From assembly GCA_023145935.1 (NCBI GenBank), contig JAGLDB010000135.1:1-5577 (forward strand): a stretch of DNA of 5,577 bases, in the 5' to 3' direction. Made by a program: the position numbers and the translations under genes. Source of the DNA: Candidatus Sabulitectum sp. (GTDB taxonomy: Bacteria; Fermentibacterota; Fermentibacteria; Fermentibacterales; Fermentibacteraceae). The notes below the pieces were generated by a model, which did no database searches, was not told the DNA's origin, and was given only the letters and a program-made list of their open reading frames with translations. Below, piece after piece: positions 1-5,577 of this stretch (positions are counted from its first letter, which is position 1; every line of letters begins with the position of its first letter).

Positions 1-1444
1 TATGAAGCCCGTCGATATCAGCATCAGTAGCAAGAATAACTCGGTTGTAACGGAGCCCTTCAACACCACCTTCAATATTCATAGCCCGCATAATGTTGTA
101 GATCTCTTCATTCTTGTAGACGGTATCCCGCCTGTGGGAATAAACATTCAAAGGTTTCCCTTTCAGAGCATACACAGCCTGAGTATAAACATCCCTGGAG
201 GCCACAAGGCTTCCAGCAGCACTCATTCCCTCAGTAAGAAAGATGGAGCTTTCCTCTTCCCTCTTGTGACCACTTCCGAGATGAATCTTGCAGTCTTTCA
301 GCTTGGGAATACGAATTGCAGTCTGCTTCGCCCTGGCTCTGGCTTTCTTTTTCACAGAGAGAAGCTCTGTGCGGAGTTTCTGATTGGCCTTTACCTTGTA
401 GATAAGTTGATCCGCCAGAGCAGTATCACGGTGAAGCATCTGCTCTATCTCACTCTGCACCTGAGCAACGATGTCACGGCGGATATCGCTGTTGCCAAGT
501 TTGTTCTTGGTCTGACTCTCGAATACAGGTTCTTTAAGTTTGATGGATATGGCTGCTATGATTCCATCCCGGACATCATCTCCTGTGAACTTTTCGGAGC
601 TGTAGGCATTTACTCCTTTAAGAAGCCCTTCTTTAAATGCAGAGAGATGGGAACCTCCAGCACTTGTGTACTGGCCGTTAGCGAATGACAGGTATCTCTC
701 TCCATAGGAATTAGTGTGAGTAAAAGCAAATTCCAGAGTTTTCGACCTGAAGTAAAAGACCGGGTAAACCGATTCTTCCCCAGTCTCGTGCTCAAGAAGA
801 TCCTTAAGACCATTCTCTGACTGGTATGTGTTCTCGTTGAACTGAATCTTCAGCCCGGAGTTAAGAAAAGCGTAATGCCTGATCCTCTTCTCCAGAAAAA
901 CCTCGTGGAAGGCAAAACTTCCAAATATCTCATGATCCGGGGTAAACTCTACATATGTGCCGTTCCGTTCTTTCGTTTCCTCTGTAGTATCCTCGACAAC
1001 CTCTCCCCTGCAGAAAACTATTCTTCTGCACTTGCCTTCTCTGTATGAAGAAACCATAAAGTGTTCGGACAACGCATTTACAGCCTTTGTTCCAACACCG
1101 TTCAGCCCCACACTGAACATGAAAACATCGGTGTTGTACTTGGCTCCCGTATTTATCCGGGAAACACATTCAAAGAGCATTCCAAGAGGGATTCCCCGAC
1201 CGTAATCACGCACAGAGCAGGTTTGCCCACTCTGCTTTACTCTAATGCGTTTGCCGTGGCCCATGATGAATTCATCTACTGAGTTGTCTATTACTTCTTT
1301 CAAAAGAACATAGATGCCATCGTCAACAGTTGAACCGTCTCCCAGACGGCCAATGTACATTCCAGTTCGCAATCGAATATGCTCTATGGATGAAAGGCTC
1401 TTGATCTTGCTTTCGTCATACTGCACTGCGGTGTTGACGCTCAT
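1..1444 (-). CDS. parE: DNA topoisomerase IV subunit B (ParE-type GyrB family), partial: C-terminus beyond window edge
   Basis: This is the ATPase/TOPRIM subunit of a type IIA topoisomerase, which partners with ParC to decatenate and relax DNA using ATP. The ORF starts at ATG 1444 and stays open to the window edge, giving 481 visible residues; family members usually have about 600 to 650, so the end of the TOPRIM region and the C-terminus are missing. The GHKL ATPase fold shows E50/N54/D57 in KEVIDNSVDEF, DYGRGIP at 80-86, GLNGVGTKAVNALS at 113-126, NGT at 161-163 and the QTKNKLG loop at 311-317. The TOPRIM part shows the catalytic Glu at 405 (TEGMSAAG) and D474/D476/D478 in ATDADIDGLH. The start is secure because the frame has a stop 11 codons upstream and no other start codon between. 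GLNGVG, the DDGIYVLLKEVIDNS stretch and TQAVYALKGKPLN favour the Bacteroidota-like ParE branch over proteobacterial GyrB. Oddities: Met407 replaces the usual Asp of EGDSA, and Thr27 replaces Pro in RxRPGMYIG. A divergent GyrB is the alternative reading. Confidence 0.88.
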   Translation of the reverse strand, partial: MSVNTAVQYDESKIKSLSSIEHIRLRTGMYIGRLGDGSTVDDGIYVLLKEVIDNSVDEFIMGHGKRIRVKQSGQTCSVRDYGRGIPLGMLFECVSRINTGAKYNTDVFMFSVGLNGVGTKAVNALSEHFMVSSYREGKCRRIVFCRGEVVEDTTEETKERNGTYVEFTPDHEIFGSFAFHEVFLEKRIRHYAFLNSGLKIQFNENTYQSENGLKDLLEHETGEESVYPVFYFRSKTLEFAFTHTNSYGERYLSFANGQYTSAGGSHLSAFKEGLLKGVNAYSSEKFTGDDVRDGIIAAISIKLKEPVFESQTKNKLGNSDIRRDIVAQVQSEIEQMLHRDTALADQLIYKVKANQKLRTELLSVKKKARARAKQTAIRIPKLKDCKIHLGSGHKREEESSIFLTEGMSAAGSLVASRDVYTQAVYALKGKPLNVYSHRRDTVYKNEEIYNIMRAMNIEGGVEGLRYNRVILATDADIDGLH

Positions 1445-1527
1445 TATACCACCATATCTTGATTGCTGTGTAACTTACACCCCCACATACTGTGTGTCCA
1501 CATCATTCCACTGGAATAACGGAACAT
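1444..1527 (-). CDS. candidate 27-codon leader ORF overlapping the parE start
   Basis: A short ORF starts at ATG 1527, nine bases after an AAGGAG ribosome binding site, and ends with TAA at 1446-1444. The last base of its stop is the first base of the parE ATG (TAATG). The peptide begins MFRYSSGMMW and ends NQDMVV; it has five Met and two Trp, no recognisable domain and no clear membrane segment or signal peptide. parE itself has only a weak GGTGG upstream of its start, so ribosomes terminating here could re-initiate on parE. The seen facts are the ribosome binding site, the open frame and the overlap. The role as a translational-coupling leader peptide is inference. It may instead be chance: 27 sense codons without a stop is not rare, and I recognise no homologue. 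Confidence 0.35.
   Translation of the reverse strand: MFRYSSGMMWTHSMWGCKLHSNQDMVV
1468..1480. repeat. 13-base perfect dyad (6-1-6) upstream of parE
   Basis: GTGTAA-C-TTACAC is a perfect inverted repeat with a single central base, 24 bases upstream of the parE start codon and inside the candidate leader ORF. As DNA it has the size of a small repressor half-site pair. As RNA it can form only a five-pair stem with a three-base loop. No specific regulator is implied. Confidence 0.5.
1484..1496. repeat. imperfect 13-base dyad (6-1-6)
   Basis: CACATA-C-TGTGTG is an inverted repeat with one mismatch (a T opposite G) and a single central base. It lies between two perfect dyads of the same 6-1-6 geometry, with centres at 1474, 1490 and 1511. 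On its own it would not be notable. In RNA its ACAC bases could also pair with the GUGU of the neighbouring dyad, giving mutually exclusive structures. Confidence 0.3.
1505..1517. repeat. 13-base perfect dyad (6-1-6) in the parE leader
   Basis: ATTCCA-C-TGGAAT is a perfect inverted repeat with one central base, lying at codons 4 to 8 of the candidate leader ORF and 31 bases downstream of the candidate -10 element. It could be an operator for a dimeric regulator or a small hairpin near the leader start. The arms differ in sequence from the other dyads, so these are not copies of one operator. Confidence 0.45.
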
Positions 1528-1536
1528 ATAGTGGCT

Positions 1537-1542
1537 CTCCTT
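1537..1542 (-). promoter_or_regulatory. ribosome binding site AAGGAG for the leader ORF
   Basis: A near-perfect Shine-Dalgarno match lies nine bases before ATG 1527. It is the best ribosome binding site in the whole radical SAM to parE gap. It lies 93 bases before the parE start, too far to serve parE directly, which is the main argument that the short ORF is translated. Confidence 0.5.
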
Positions 1543-1547
1543 AGGCG

Positions 1548-1576
1548 AGTATACAACATTTTGATTAATTCTGGAA
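1548..1576 (-). promoter_or_regulatory. candidate sigma70-type promoter for parE
   Basis: The -10-like hexamer TATACT (1553-1548, five of six to consensus) is followed by the leader. With a 17-base spacer the -35 position reads TTCCAG (1576-1571), which is a poor match. The predicted start of transcription, near 1542, would fall on the AAGGAG itself and leave almost no untranslated leader. That weakens either the promoter or the ribosome binding site assignment. The rest of 1445-1584 shows no terminator. Confidence 0.3.
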
Positions 1577-1584
1577 GTGGAGGG

Positions 1585-3003
1585 TCAGTCACCCTGGCCT
1601 TTGAAGCCCCGAAGAACACGGCCTGCCTTTCCCATGGCTTTTCCCGGTTCCGAAAGCAGTTCACCGGTCCAGCGGCGGATCTTGCTGAAGCTCGTGACTT
1701 TCCTCCAGCTGCGATATCTCTCGATCCGGTGTTTCCATGAGACAACATCTTCAATCTTCATGTGAGGAAGACGCATGTTCATAACCTCGTGTGCCCTGTT
1801 CCGCGCAGGGTCAAGAAGTTCCGGATTGGTATCACTGGTCAGGTAGCCGTTCTCTGCTGCCCAATCGTGTATGTATCTGCCTGGAATGGCCGTTGAGAAG
1901 TAAACAATGATATCATCCGGTTTCAGCTTCTTAAGCAATTCGTATGTAGCCCTCAGATCATCATCGGTCTCCAATGGGAAACCGATCATCAGGTTGGCAG
2001 TGGCTTCAACCTTAAACTCATGGCACCATGTGAAAGCTTCCACAGCCTGCTCCGGTGTGGTTTCCTTCTTGTAAAAATCAAGAATTCTCTGGCTTCCACT
2101 CTCTACGCCAAAAGAGATAACATGGCAACCACTTTCCTTCATTATTCTTATCTTGTCTCTCGAGACTGTGTCTACTCTGCTGTTACAGTGCCATTCAAGA
2201 TCAATGTCTGCTTCTTTCAGCTCATCACGGAATGTTTCGAACCAGCTTTCAGGATGCATGGTAATTGTGTCATCCTTGAAAAAGATTTTCGGACAGGTAT
2301 CGTTTCGCAGTTCTACCAGTTCCTTTATCTCGGTAACCACATTAGAGGCAGAGCGATATCTTATTCCACCACCGTAGATCAGATCGGTACTGGGTTTGCA
2401 GTATATGCACTTGAATGGACACCCCCTTGTGGTCACCACTCCATACTCCGACATACCATTTGCAAGGTAGGAATCGTAGTCTACCACATCACGAGCCGGG
2501 AATGAAATATCATCAAGAACCTGGGGAACTGGCCTTCTGGGATTCTCTTTGAATGAACCATCCTCAAGTCGGTAGGCGAGATTCCTTATGTTTTTGAAAT
2601 CCTCACCCTTTTCAACAATGTCTGCAAGTTCTACAATTGCCTCTTCTGCTTCCCCGAGCATGGCAATATCGGCACCTGTTCCTTCAATGGATTTGTCTGC
2701 AAAAATGCTTGGATAGGCACCTCCCACCACGAACAGGGCGTCAGGTACCACTGTTTTAAGATGTGTGGTAACAAAAGAAGCCCTCTCCAGTTTTGCAGCG
2801 GCAGATATGGCAACAGCAACAATACCAGCACCTTGCACAAGATGATCCAGGTCGGTAATTTCTTTACAGAAGGAATAGTCCATGTACACTGGTTCATGCC
2901 CTGCCTCCCTGAGCGCGCTAACAAGATGCATAACGCCCAGAGGCTCGGAAAGACCATTGTACTCAAACCACTGGAATCTGGGATAGACCAGAGCAACCTT
3001 CAT
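1585..3003 (-). CDS. B12-binding domain radical SAM protein
   Basis: This 472-residue protein has the two-domain layout of cobalamin-binding radical SAM enzymes (the BchE/HpnJ-like superfamily). An N-terminal Rossmann-type B12-binding domain spans roughly 1-135, with MKVALVYPRF at the start, the PLGVMHLVSALREAGH helix at 21-36, and VVGGAYPS at 92-99 followed by LGEAE at 116-120. The radical SAM domain spans roughly 185-385, with the 4Fe-4S motif RGCPFKCIYC (C195, C199, C202) and GVESGSQRIL at 299-308. These should give S-adenosylmethionine cleavage to a 5'-deoxyadenosyl radical in the cytoplasm. The DxHxxG cobalamin-ligand motif is absent (DYSFCK at 42-47), as in many members of this class. 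The last 50 residues are rich in Arg and Lys and may contact membrane or nucleic acid. The start is fixed by a strong ribosome binding site seven bases upstream. The substrate is unknown: the upstream ligase and flippase suggest lipid or glycan modification, but that is inference. Confidence 0.88.
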   Translation of the reverse strand: MKVALVYPRFQWFEYNGLSEPLGVMHLVSALREAGHEPVYMDYSFCKEITDLDHLVQGAGIVAVAISAAAKLERASFVTTHLKTVVPDALFVVGGAYPSIFADKSIEGTGADIAMLGEAEEAIVELADIVEKGEDFKNIRNLAYRLEDGSFKENPRRPVPQVLDDISFPARDVVDYDSYLANGMSEYGVVTTRGCPFKCIYCKPSTDLIYGGGIRYRSASNVVTEIKELVELRNDTCPKIFFKDDTITMHPESWFETFRDELKEADIDLEWHCNSRVDTVSRDKIRIMKESGCHVISFGVESGSQRILDFYKKETTPEQAVEAFTWCHEFKVEATANLMIGFPLETDDDLRATYELLKKLKPDDIIVYFSTAIPGRYIHDWAAENGYLTSDTNPELLDPARNRAHEVMNMRLPHMKIEDVVSWKHRIERYRSWRKVTSFSKIRRWTGELLSEPGKAMGKAGRVLRGFKGQGD

Positions 3004-3010
3004 TTGACTT

Positions 3011-3017
3011 CTCCTTT
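3011..3017 (-). promoter_or_regulatory. ribosome binding site AAAGGAG of the radical SAM gene
   Basis: A strong Shine-Dalgarno sequence with a seven-base spacer to ATG 3003 fixes the start of the radical SAM protein. It is much stronger than the GAGG, 13 bases from the ATG, that precedes the flippase, suggesting independent and efficient initiation here. Confidence 0.8.
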
Positions 3018-3033
3018 ACTCAACTAAGCGCCG

Positions 3034-3062
3034 AAGATAGCTGATTCTCCCACACATCACAA
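3034..3062 (-). promoter_or_regulatory. candidate sigma70-type promoter for the radical SAM gene
   Basis: TTGTGA (3062-3057) and TATCTT (3039-3034) are separated by exactly 17 bases. Each matches the -35 or -10 consensus at four of six positions. Transcription would begin near 3027, giving a leader of about 24 bases that contains the strong ribosome binding site. The gap from 3004 to 3076 also holds a weak inverted repeat (3021-3026 with 3038-3043) but no T-run, so there is no terminator and read-through from the flippase is possible. Confidence 0.35.
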
Positions 3063-3076
3063 GAAAACAAAAGTAA

Positions 3077-4510
3077 TCACTGTATTTTCCCTGAGCCGTT
3101 AAGCCCTGGAATAATTTCCCTGCCTCCAATAATGAACCATGTTGTAAAGAACACAGCCAAAGAAAGAACTGCATTAATAACCGGTATGAACGGATGCATG
3201 ACAACAATTGAAAAAGCCGGTAAAAAAGCTGTCAGCGGTCTCTTTATACCCCGGGCGAAACCAGTTGGTCCATGGATCCGATTAAGCTTCCAGGCAAACA
3301 GCAGTGCTACCATGGAGAATAATGATAGATAGGCAATTGCAGCTCCAAGTGTTCCTGCCAGAGGAACTAGAAAGAAAAGCAGTCCAATCTGAATCAGAAG
3401 AGATAATGCCACAAGAGGAAGAGCAGACTTCTGGCGTTCTTCGGCAATGATCACAGACATATAGAGATGAAAGAAATATGCTGCAGGAAGAGTAATAATA
3501 ATGATACGGAATACGAGCAGGGCTGTACCCTGACTCACTCCACGAAGAAATTCATTACCCCATATAAGTCTTAGCAGAGTAAGTTCACTCGCCCATAAAG
3601 GTAAAACAACAGCAGCAGCTATCACAGCAAACAGCTCGGTCATCCACACGATTTTTTCCCTGACATTTCCCCAGCCCTTCCGGGCAGCTTCGCAAAGAGC
3701 AGCAAACAATGCTCCGGGTAAAAGGGTCGGGGTAACAATAAGAACCAGTGTTTCAAATATTTTGATCGATTGCTGATAAGAAGCCACCGCAGCATTACCA
3801 AGATTTGCTTTGATAAATATCGAATCGATCCTTAGACCTGCAGCCATAAGAATACCAACTATTCCCAGAGGCACCGCTGCTTTAAAAAGAGGAATTGAGG
3901 ATCTCAAAACAGATTTGGATACATCGATTCTGAAACCCAATTTGCGAAGAACATAGTAGACAAAGATCAAAGCAGGAAGTTGCCTGATCAGATAAGTTGA
4001 ACCAGCGAAAAGAACACCTTTGCCGGTGTACCATGCAAACACAGCAAGAAGGATTCCCAGTACACCGTGAAGAGCTCGCGCAGTTCCCTCGTTTATCATC
4101 AATTCTCTTGCGCGAAAAACAGCAAACGATGTTTCACAAAAGCCGTCCAGAATAAAACCTGTAGAAACCATCAGCATGAGAATCAGCTGGCTGTTGGAAT
4201 AGCCACCTGCCCAACCGGCAAGCATAACTGTGGACACTGCAATGACTGAAAGGCCAGTTCGAAGAAAAATAGCAGACGAAAGAGTGCGGTCCACAGGGCT
4301 GCCTGCAGCTATTCTTCTTGTGATCAGCATTGTTGCGCCCATATCACTGAGAAAAATAACTATAAGCCCCATAGACACCGCAAAAAGCAACTCTCCAAAA
4401 GCGCCATCACTTAGTAACCTGGAATAAATCATTAACGAAACAAAAAGACCTGCTTTGCCGAAGATCTGCCCCAGAAGCATATAGGCACTGTTTGCCCTGC
4501 GACCTGCCAT
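3077..4510 (-). CDS. MOP/PST-family polysaccharide (oligosaccharide) flippase, Wzx-like
   Basis: This 477-residue, very hydrophobic inner-membrane protein has about 12 to 14 predicted membrane segments by eye, roughly at 9-30, 39-56, 80-99, 108-126, 147-161, 166-187, 208-226, 249-272, 289-308, 328-353, 363-383, 386-407, 424-440 and 442-462. Length and topology fit the polysaccharide transporter branch of the MOP superfamily, whose members flip undecaprenyl-linked glycans across the membrane. Supporting marks are the short basic N-terminus running straight into the first helix, and the family-like stretch after helix 7 (LRIDSIFIKANLG at 226-238, then ASYQQSIKIFETL at 243-255). The ATG at 4510 overlaps the stop of the upstream ligase by one base (TAATG), so translation is probably coupled; the only Shine-Dalgarno-like sequence is GAGG 13 bases upstream. 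No glycosyltransferase is in view, so the cargo is unknown. A MurJ- or MATE-like role is less likely. Confidence 0.82.
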   Translation of the reverse strand: MAGRRANSAYMLLGQIFGKAGLFVSLMIYSRLLSDGAFGELLFAVSMGLIVIFLSDMGATMLITRRIAAGSPVDRTLSSAIFLRTGLSVIAVSTVMLAGWAGGYSNSQLILMLMVSTGFILDGFCETSFAVFRARELMINEGTARALHGVLGILLAVFAWYTGKGVLFAGSTYLIRQLPALIFVYYVLRKLGFRIDVSKSVLRSSIPLFKAAVPLGIVGILMAAGLRIDSIFIKANLGNAAVASYQQSIKIFETLVLIVTPTLLPGALFAALCEAARKGWGNVREKIVWMTELFAVIAAAVVLPLWASELTLLRLIWGNEFLRGVSQGTALLVFRIIIITLPAAYFFHLYMSVIIAEERQKSALPLVALSLLIQIGLLFFLVPLAGTLGAAIAYLSLFSMVALLFAWKLNRIHGPTGFARGIKRPLTAFLPAFSIVVMHPFIPVINAVLSLAVFFTTWFIIGGREIIPGLNGSGKIQ

Positions 4511-5577
4511 TACGGTCTGAAAACCTCACTTGGGGACATTCCAGCTTCTTTCAAAGCAACATTCCTCTTGATCTTCTTAGTGGTAGTTTTGGGGAGCTCA
4601 ACGGGGTTTATGATAAAACTGGCGATCCTCTTGTAGGTTTCCGCCGCAGCGTTATAGTTTTTTACTACTTTTCTCATGGCTTTTATCTCGTCATCCTGAG
4701 TTATCTTCCTATTCTGGTTCTCTGCTTCCTCAATGAGCAGATCCCTGTCCGGAACAAGAAGTGCACAGATCTCCTCTCCCTTGGTTTCGGAGACTCTGCC
4801 AAATACCATACATTCCTTGATATGTCTGAAACGATTGAGTTCTGTCTCAATTCCTTCCGGATAAACATTCTTGCCGTTCTTGGCTATAATGACATTCTTC
4901 TTTCGTCCGGTAATAAAAAGGAAGCCTTCGCTGTCAAAATATCCGAAATCACCGGTGCGGAACCATCCGTCTTCTGAAAGCACCTCTGCAGTTGCTTCCG
5001 TATTTCCGTAGTAACCCAGCATGATGTTGGGTCCCTTAACTAATATTTCACCCACACCAAACTCATCCGGTTTATCTATTCTTCCCTCTACTTCAGATAG
5101 AAGAAGCCCCACGCTGCCATACTTGTTAGCTTTTTCCCTGTTTGCGGAAAGAATAGGTGCGGTCTCTGTGAGTCCATATCCTTCCAGCATTCTGAACCCC
5201 AGCTTTTCAAGCCCCTCAATTGCTTTGGGGTCAATTCCGGCTCCTCCGGAAATAAGCAGACGCAGTTTTCCGCCAAACTTTTCGTGCACAGGATCAAAGA
5301 CCTTTCTTCTGAATCCCTTTATGCCCATCTTTTCTGTAAATTTTGAGAGTGTAAGCCCAACTCCGAATTTAGCTTTGCCCACAAAAGAAGATTTGATGTT
5401 GTCCATGATCCGACGATACAGTGTCTCCCAGAGAAGCGGAACCGCCAGCAGAACTGTTGCATGGGTTGTAACAAGATCTGCAGCTACATACCGGAGGCCA
5501 TGAGCAATTGCAATCTCTGCGCCGCACGCCAGAGGCAGAAGAAAACCTACCGTTCCCTCAAACAGATGATGAACAGG
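4510..5577 (-). CDS. long-chain acyl-CoA synthetase (AMP-forming), partial: N-terminus beyond window edge
   Basis: The frame is open from the window edge at 5577 to TAA at 4512-4510, giving 355 visible residues, about the C-terminal 60 per cent of a FadD15-like enzyme. Such enzymes activate a fatty acid with ATP to an acyl-AMP and then transfer it to CoA. Numbering from the edge, PVHHLFEGTVGFLLPL opens the visible part, LISGGAGI lies at 108-115 and EGYGLTET at 132-139. GWFRTGD (204-210, D210 binding the ribose), TGRKKNVI (223-230) and NGKNVYPEGIE (234-244) follow. The C-terminal PKTTTKKIKR (329-338) holds the likely catalytic Lys335. The P-loop TSGTTGxPK motif must lie outside the window. An internal Met at 5406 is not the start, because the homologous sequence continues upstream without a break. 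The gene overlaps the flippase start by one base. An acyl-ACP synthetase activity is an alternative that sequence alone does not exclude. Confidence 0.9.
   Translation of the reverse strand, partial: PVHHLFEGTVGFLLPLACGAEIAIAHGLRYVAADLVTTHATVLLAVPLLWETLYRRIMDNIKSSFVGKAKFGVGLTLSKFTEKMGIKGFRRKVFDPVHEKFGGKLRLLISGGAGIDPKAIEGLEKLGFRMLEGYGLTETAPILSANREKANKYGSVGLLLSEVEGRIDKPDEFGVGEILVKGPNIMLGYYGNTEATAEVLSEDGWFRTGDFGYFDSEGFLFITGRKKNVIIAKNGKNVYPEGIETELNRFRHIKECMVFGRVSETKGEEICALLVPDRDLLIEEAENQNRKITQDDEIKAMRKVVKNYNAAAETYKRIASFIINPVELPKTTTKKIKRNVALKEAGMSPSEVFRP

Noticed and set aside
2..688. Open plus-strand reading frame of 228 codons
   Set aside because: It lies wholly antisense to parE, whose minus-strand translation carries many conserved motifs; the plus-strand product shows no recognisable domain and has no ribosome binding site in view.
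1443..1448. Perfect TATAAT on the minus strand at the parE start
   Set aside because: It overlaps the start codon, so transcripts would begin inside parE, and no acceptable -35 lies 16 to 18 bases upstream.
1503..1754. Minus-strand ORF of 83 codons spanning the radical SAM C-terminus and the gap
   Set aside because: It is out of frame with the radical SAM gene over most of its length, its start has no ribosome binding site, and the product is low-complexity and Arg/Ala rich.
2020..2505. Plus-strand ORF of 161 codons
   Set aside because: It is antisense to the radical SAM core, including the cysteine motif, and its translation looks like random sequence.
3021..3043. Inverted repeat in the flippase to radical SAM gap as a terminator
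   Set aside because: The stem has only six pairs including one G-T and an 11-base loop, and no T-run follows.
4492..5503. Two plus-strand ORFs of about 160 codons (4492-4977 and 5021-5503)
   Set aside because: Both are antisense to the acyl-CoA ligase, whose adenylation motifs run through the same bases.

Overview
All convincing genes in this window lie on the minus strand, so transcription runs from high to low coordinates. In that order they are: the C-terminal part of a long-chain acyl-CoA synthetase-type adenylating enzyme (5577 to 4510, cut by the window edge), a multi-membrane-span MOP/PST-type lipid-linked-glycan flippase (4510 to 3077), a B12-binding-domain radical SAM protein (3003 to 1585), a possible 27-codon leader ORF (1527 to 1444), and the first 481 residues of a type IIA topoisomerase B subunit of the ParE kind (1444 to 1, cut by the other edge). 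The plus strand shows only antisense shadow reading frames. I see no RNA gene, mobile element, CRISPR array or convincing terminator.

Organism: the mid-range GC content, clear Shine-Dalgarno sites, and a ParE whose N-terminus resembles the Bacteroidota/Spirochaetota/Fibrobacterota-like branch (GDGS..DDGIYVLLKEVIDNS, SVGLNGVGTKAVNALS, TQAVYALKGKPLN) rather than the proteobacterial one suggest a non-proteobacterial, probably diderm bacterium. The phylum cannot be fixed from this window.

Layout and interplay: the acyl-CoA ligase and the flippase overlap by one base in a TAATG junction and almost certainly share a transcript. They may act together on lipids or lipid-linked glycans in the envelope. 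The radical SAM gene follows after 73 bases, with a strong ribosome binding site and a plausible promoter of its own. A 140-base gap then separates it from parE. That gap is the most information-rich non-coding stretch: it holds a TATACT -10-like element, an AAGGAG ribosome binding site, a 27-codon ORF whose stop overlaps the parE start as TAATG, and two perfect 13-base dyads plus one imperfect one.

No large undescribed system is visible. The points most worth a second look are the parE leader and the replacement of the conserved Asp by Met in the ParE TOPRIM EGDSA motif, which is the position equivalent to the quinolone-resistance site D426 of E. coli GyrB.
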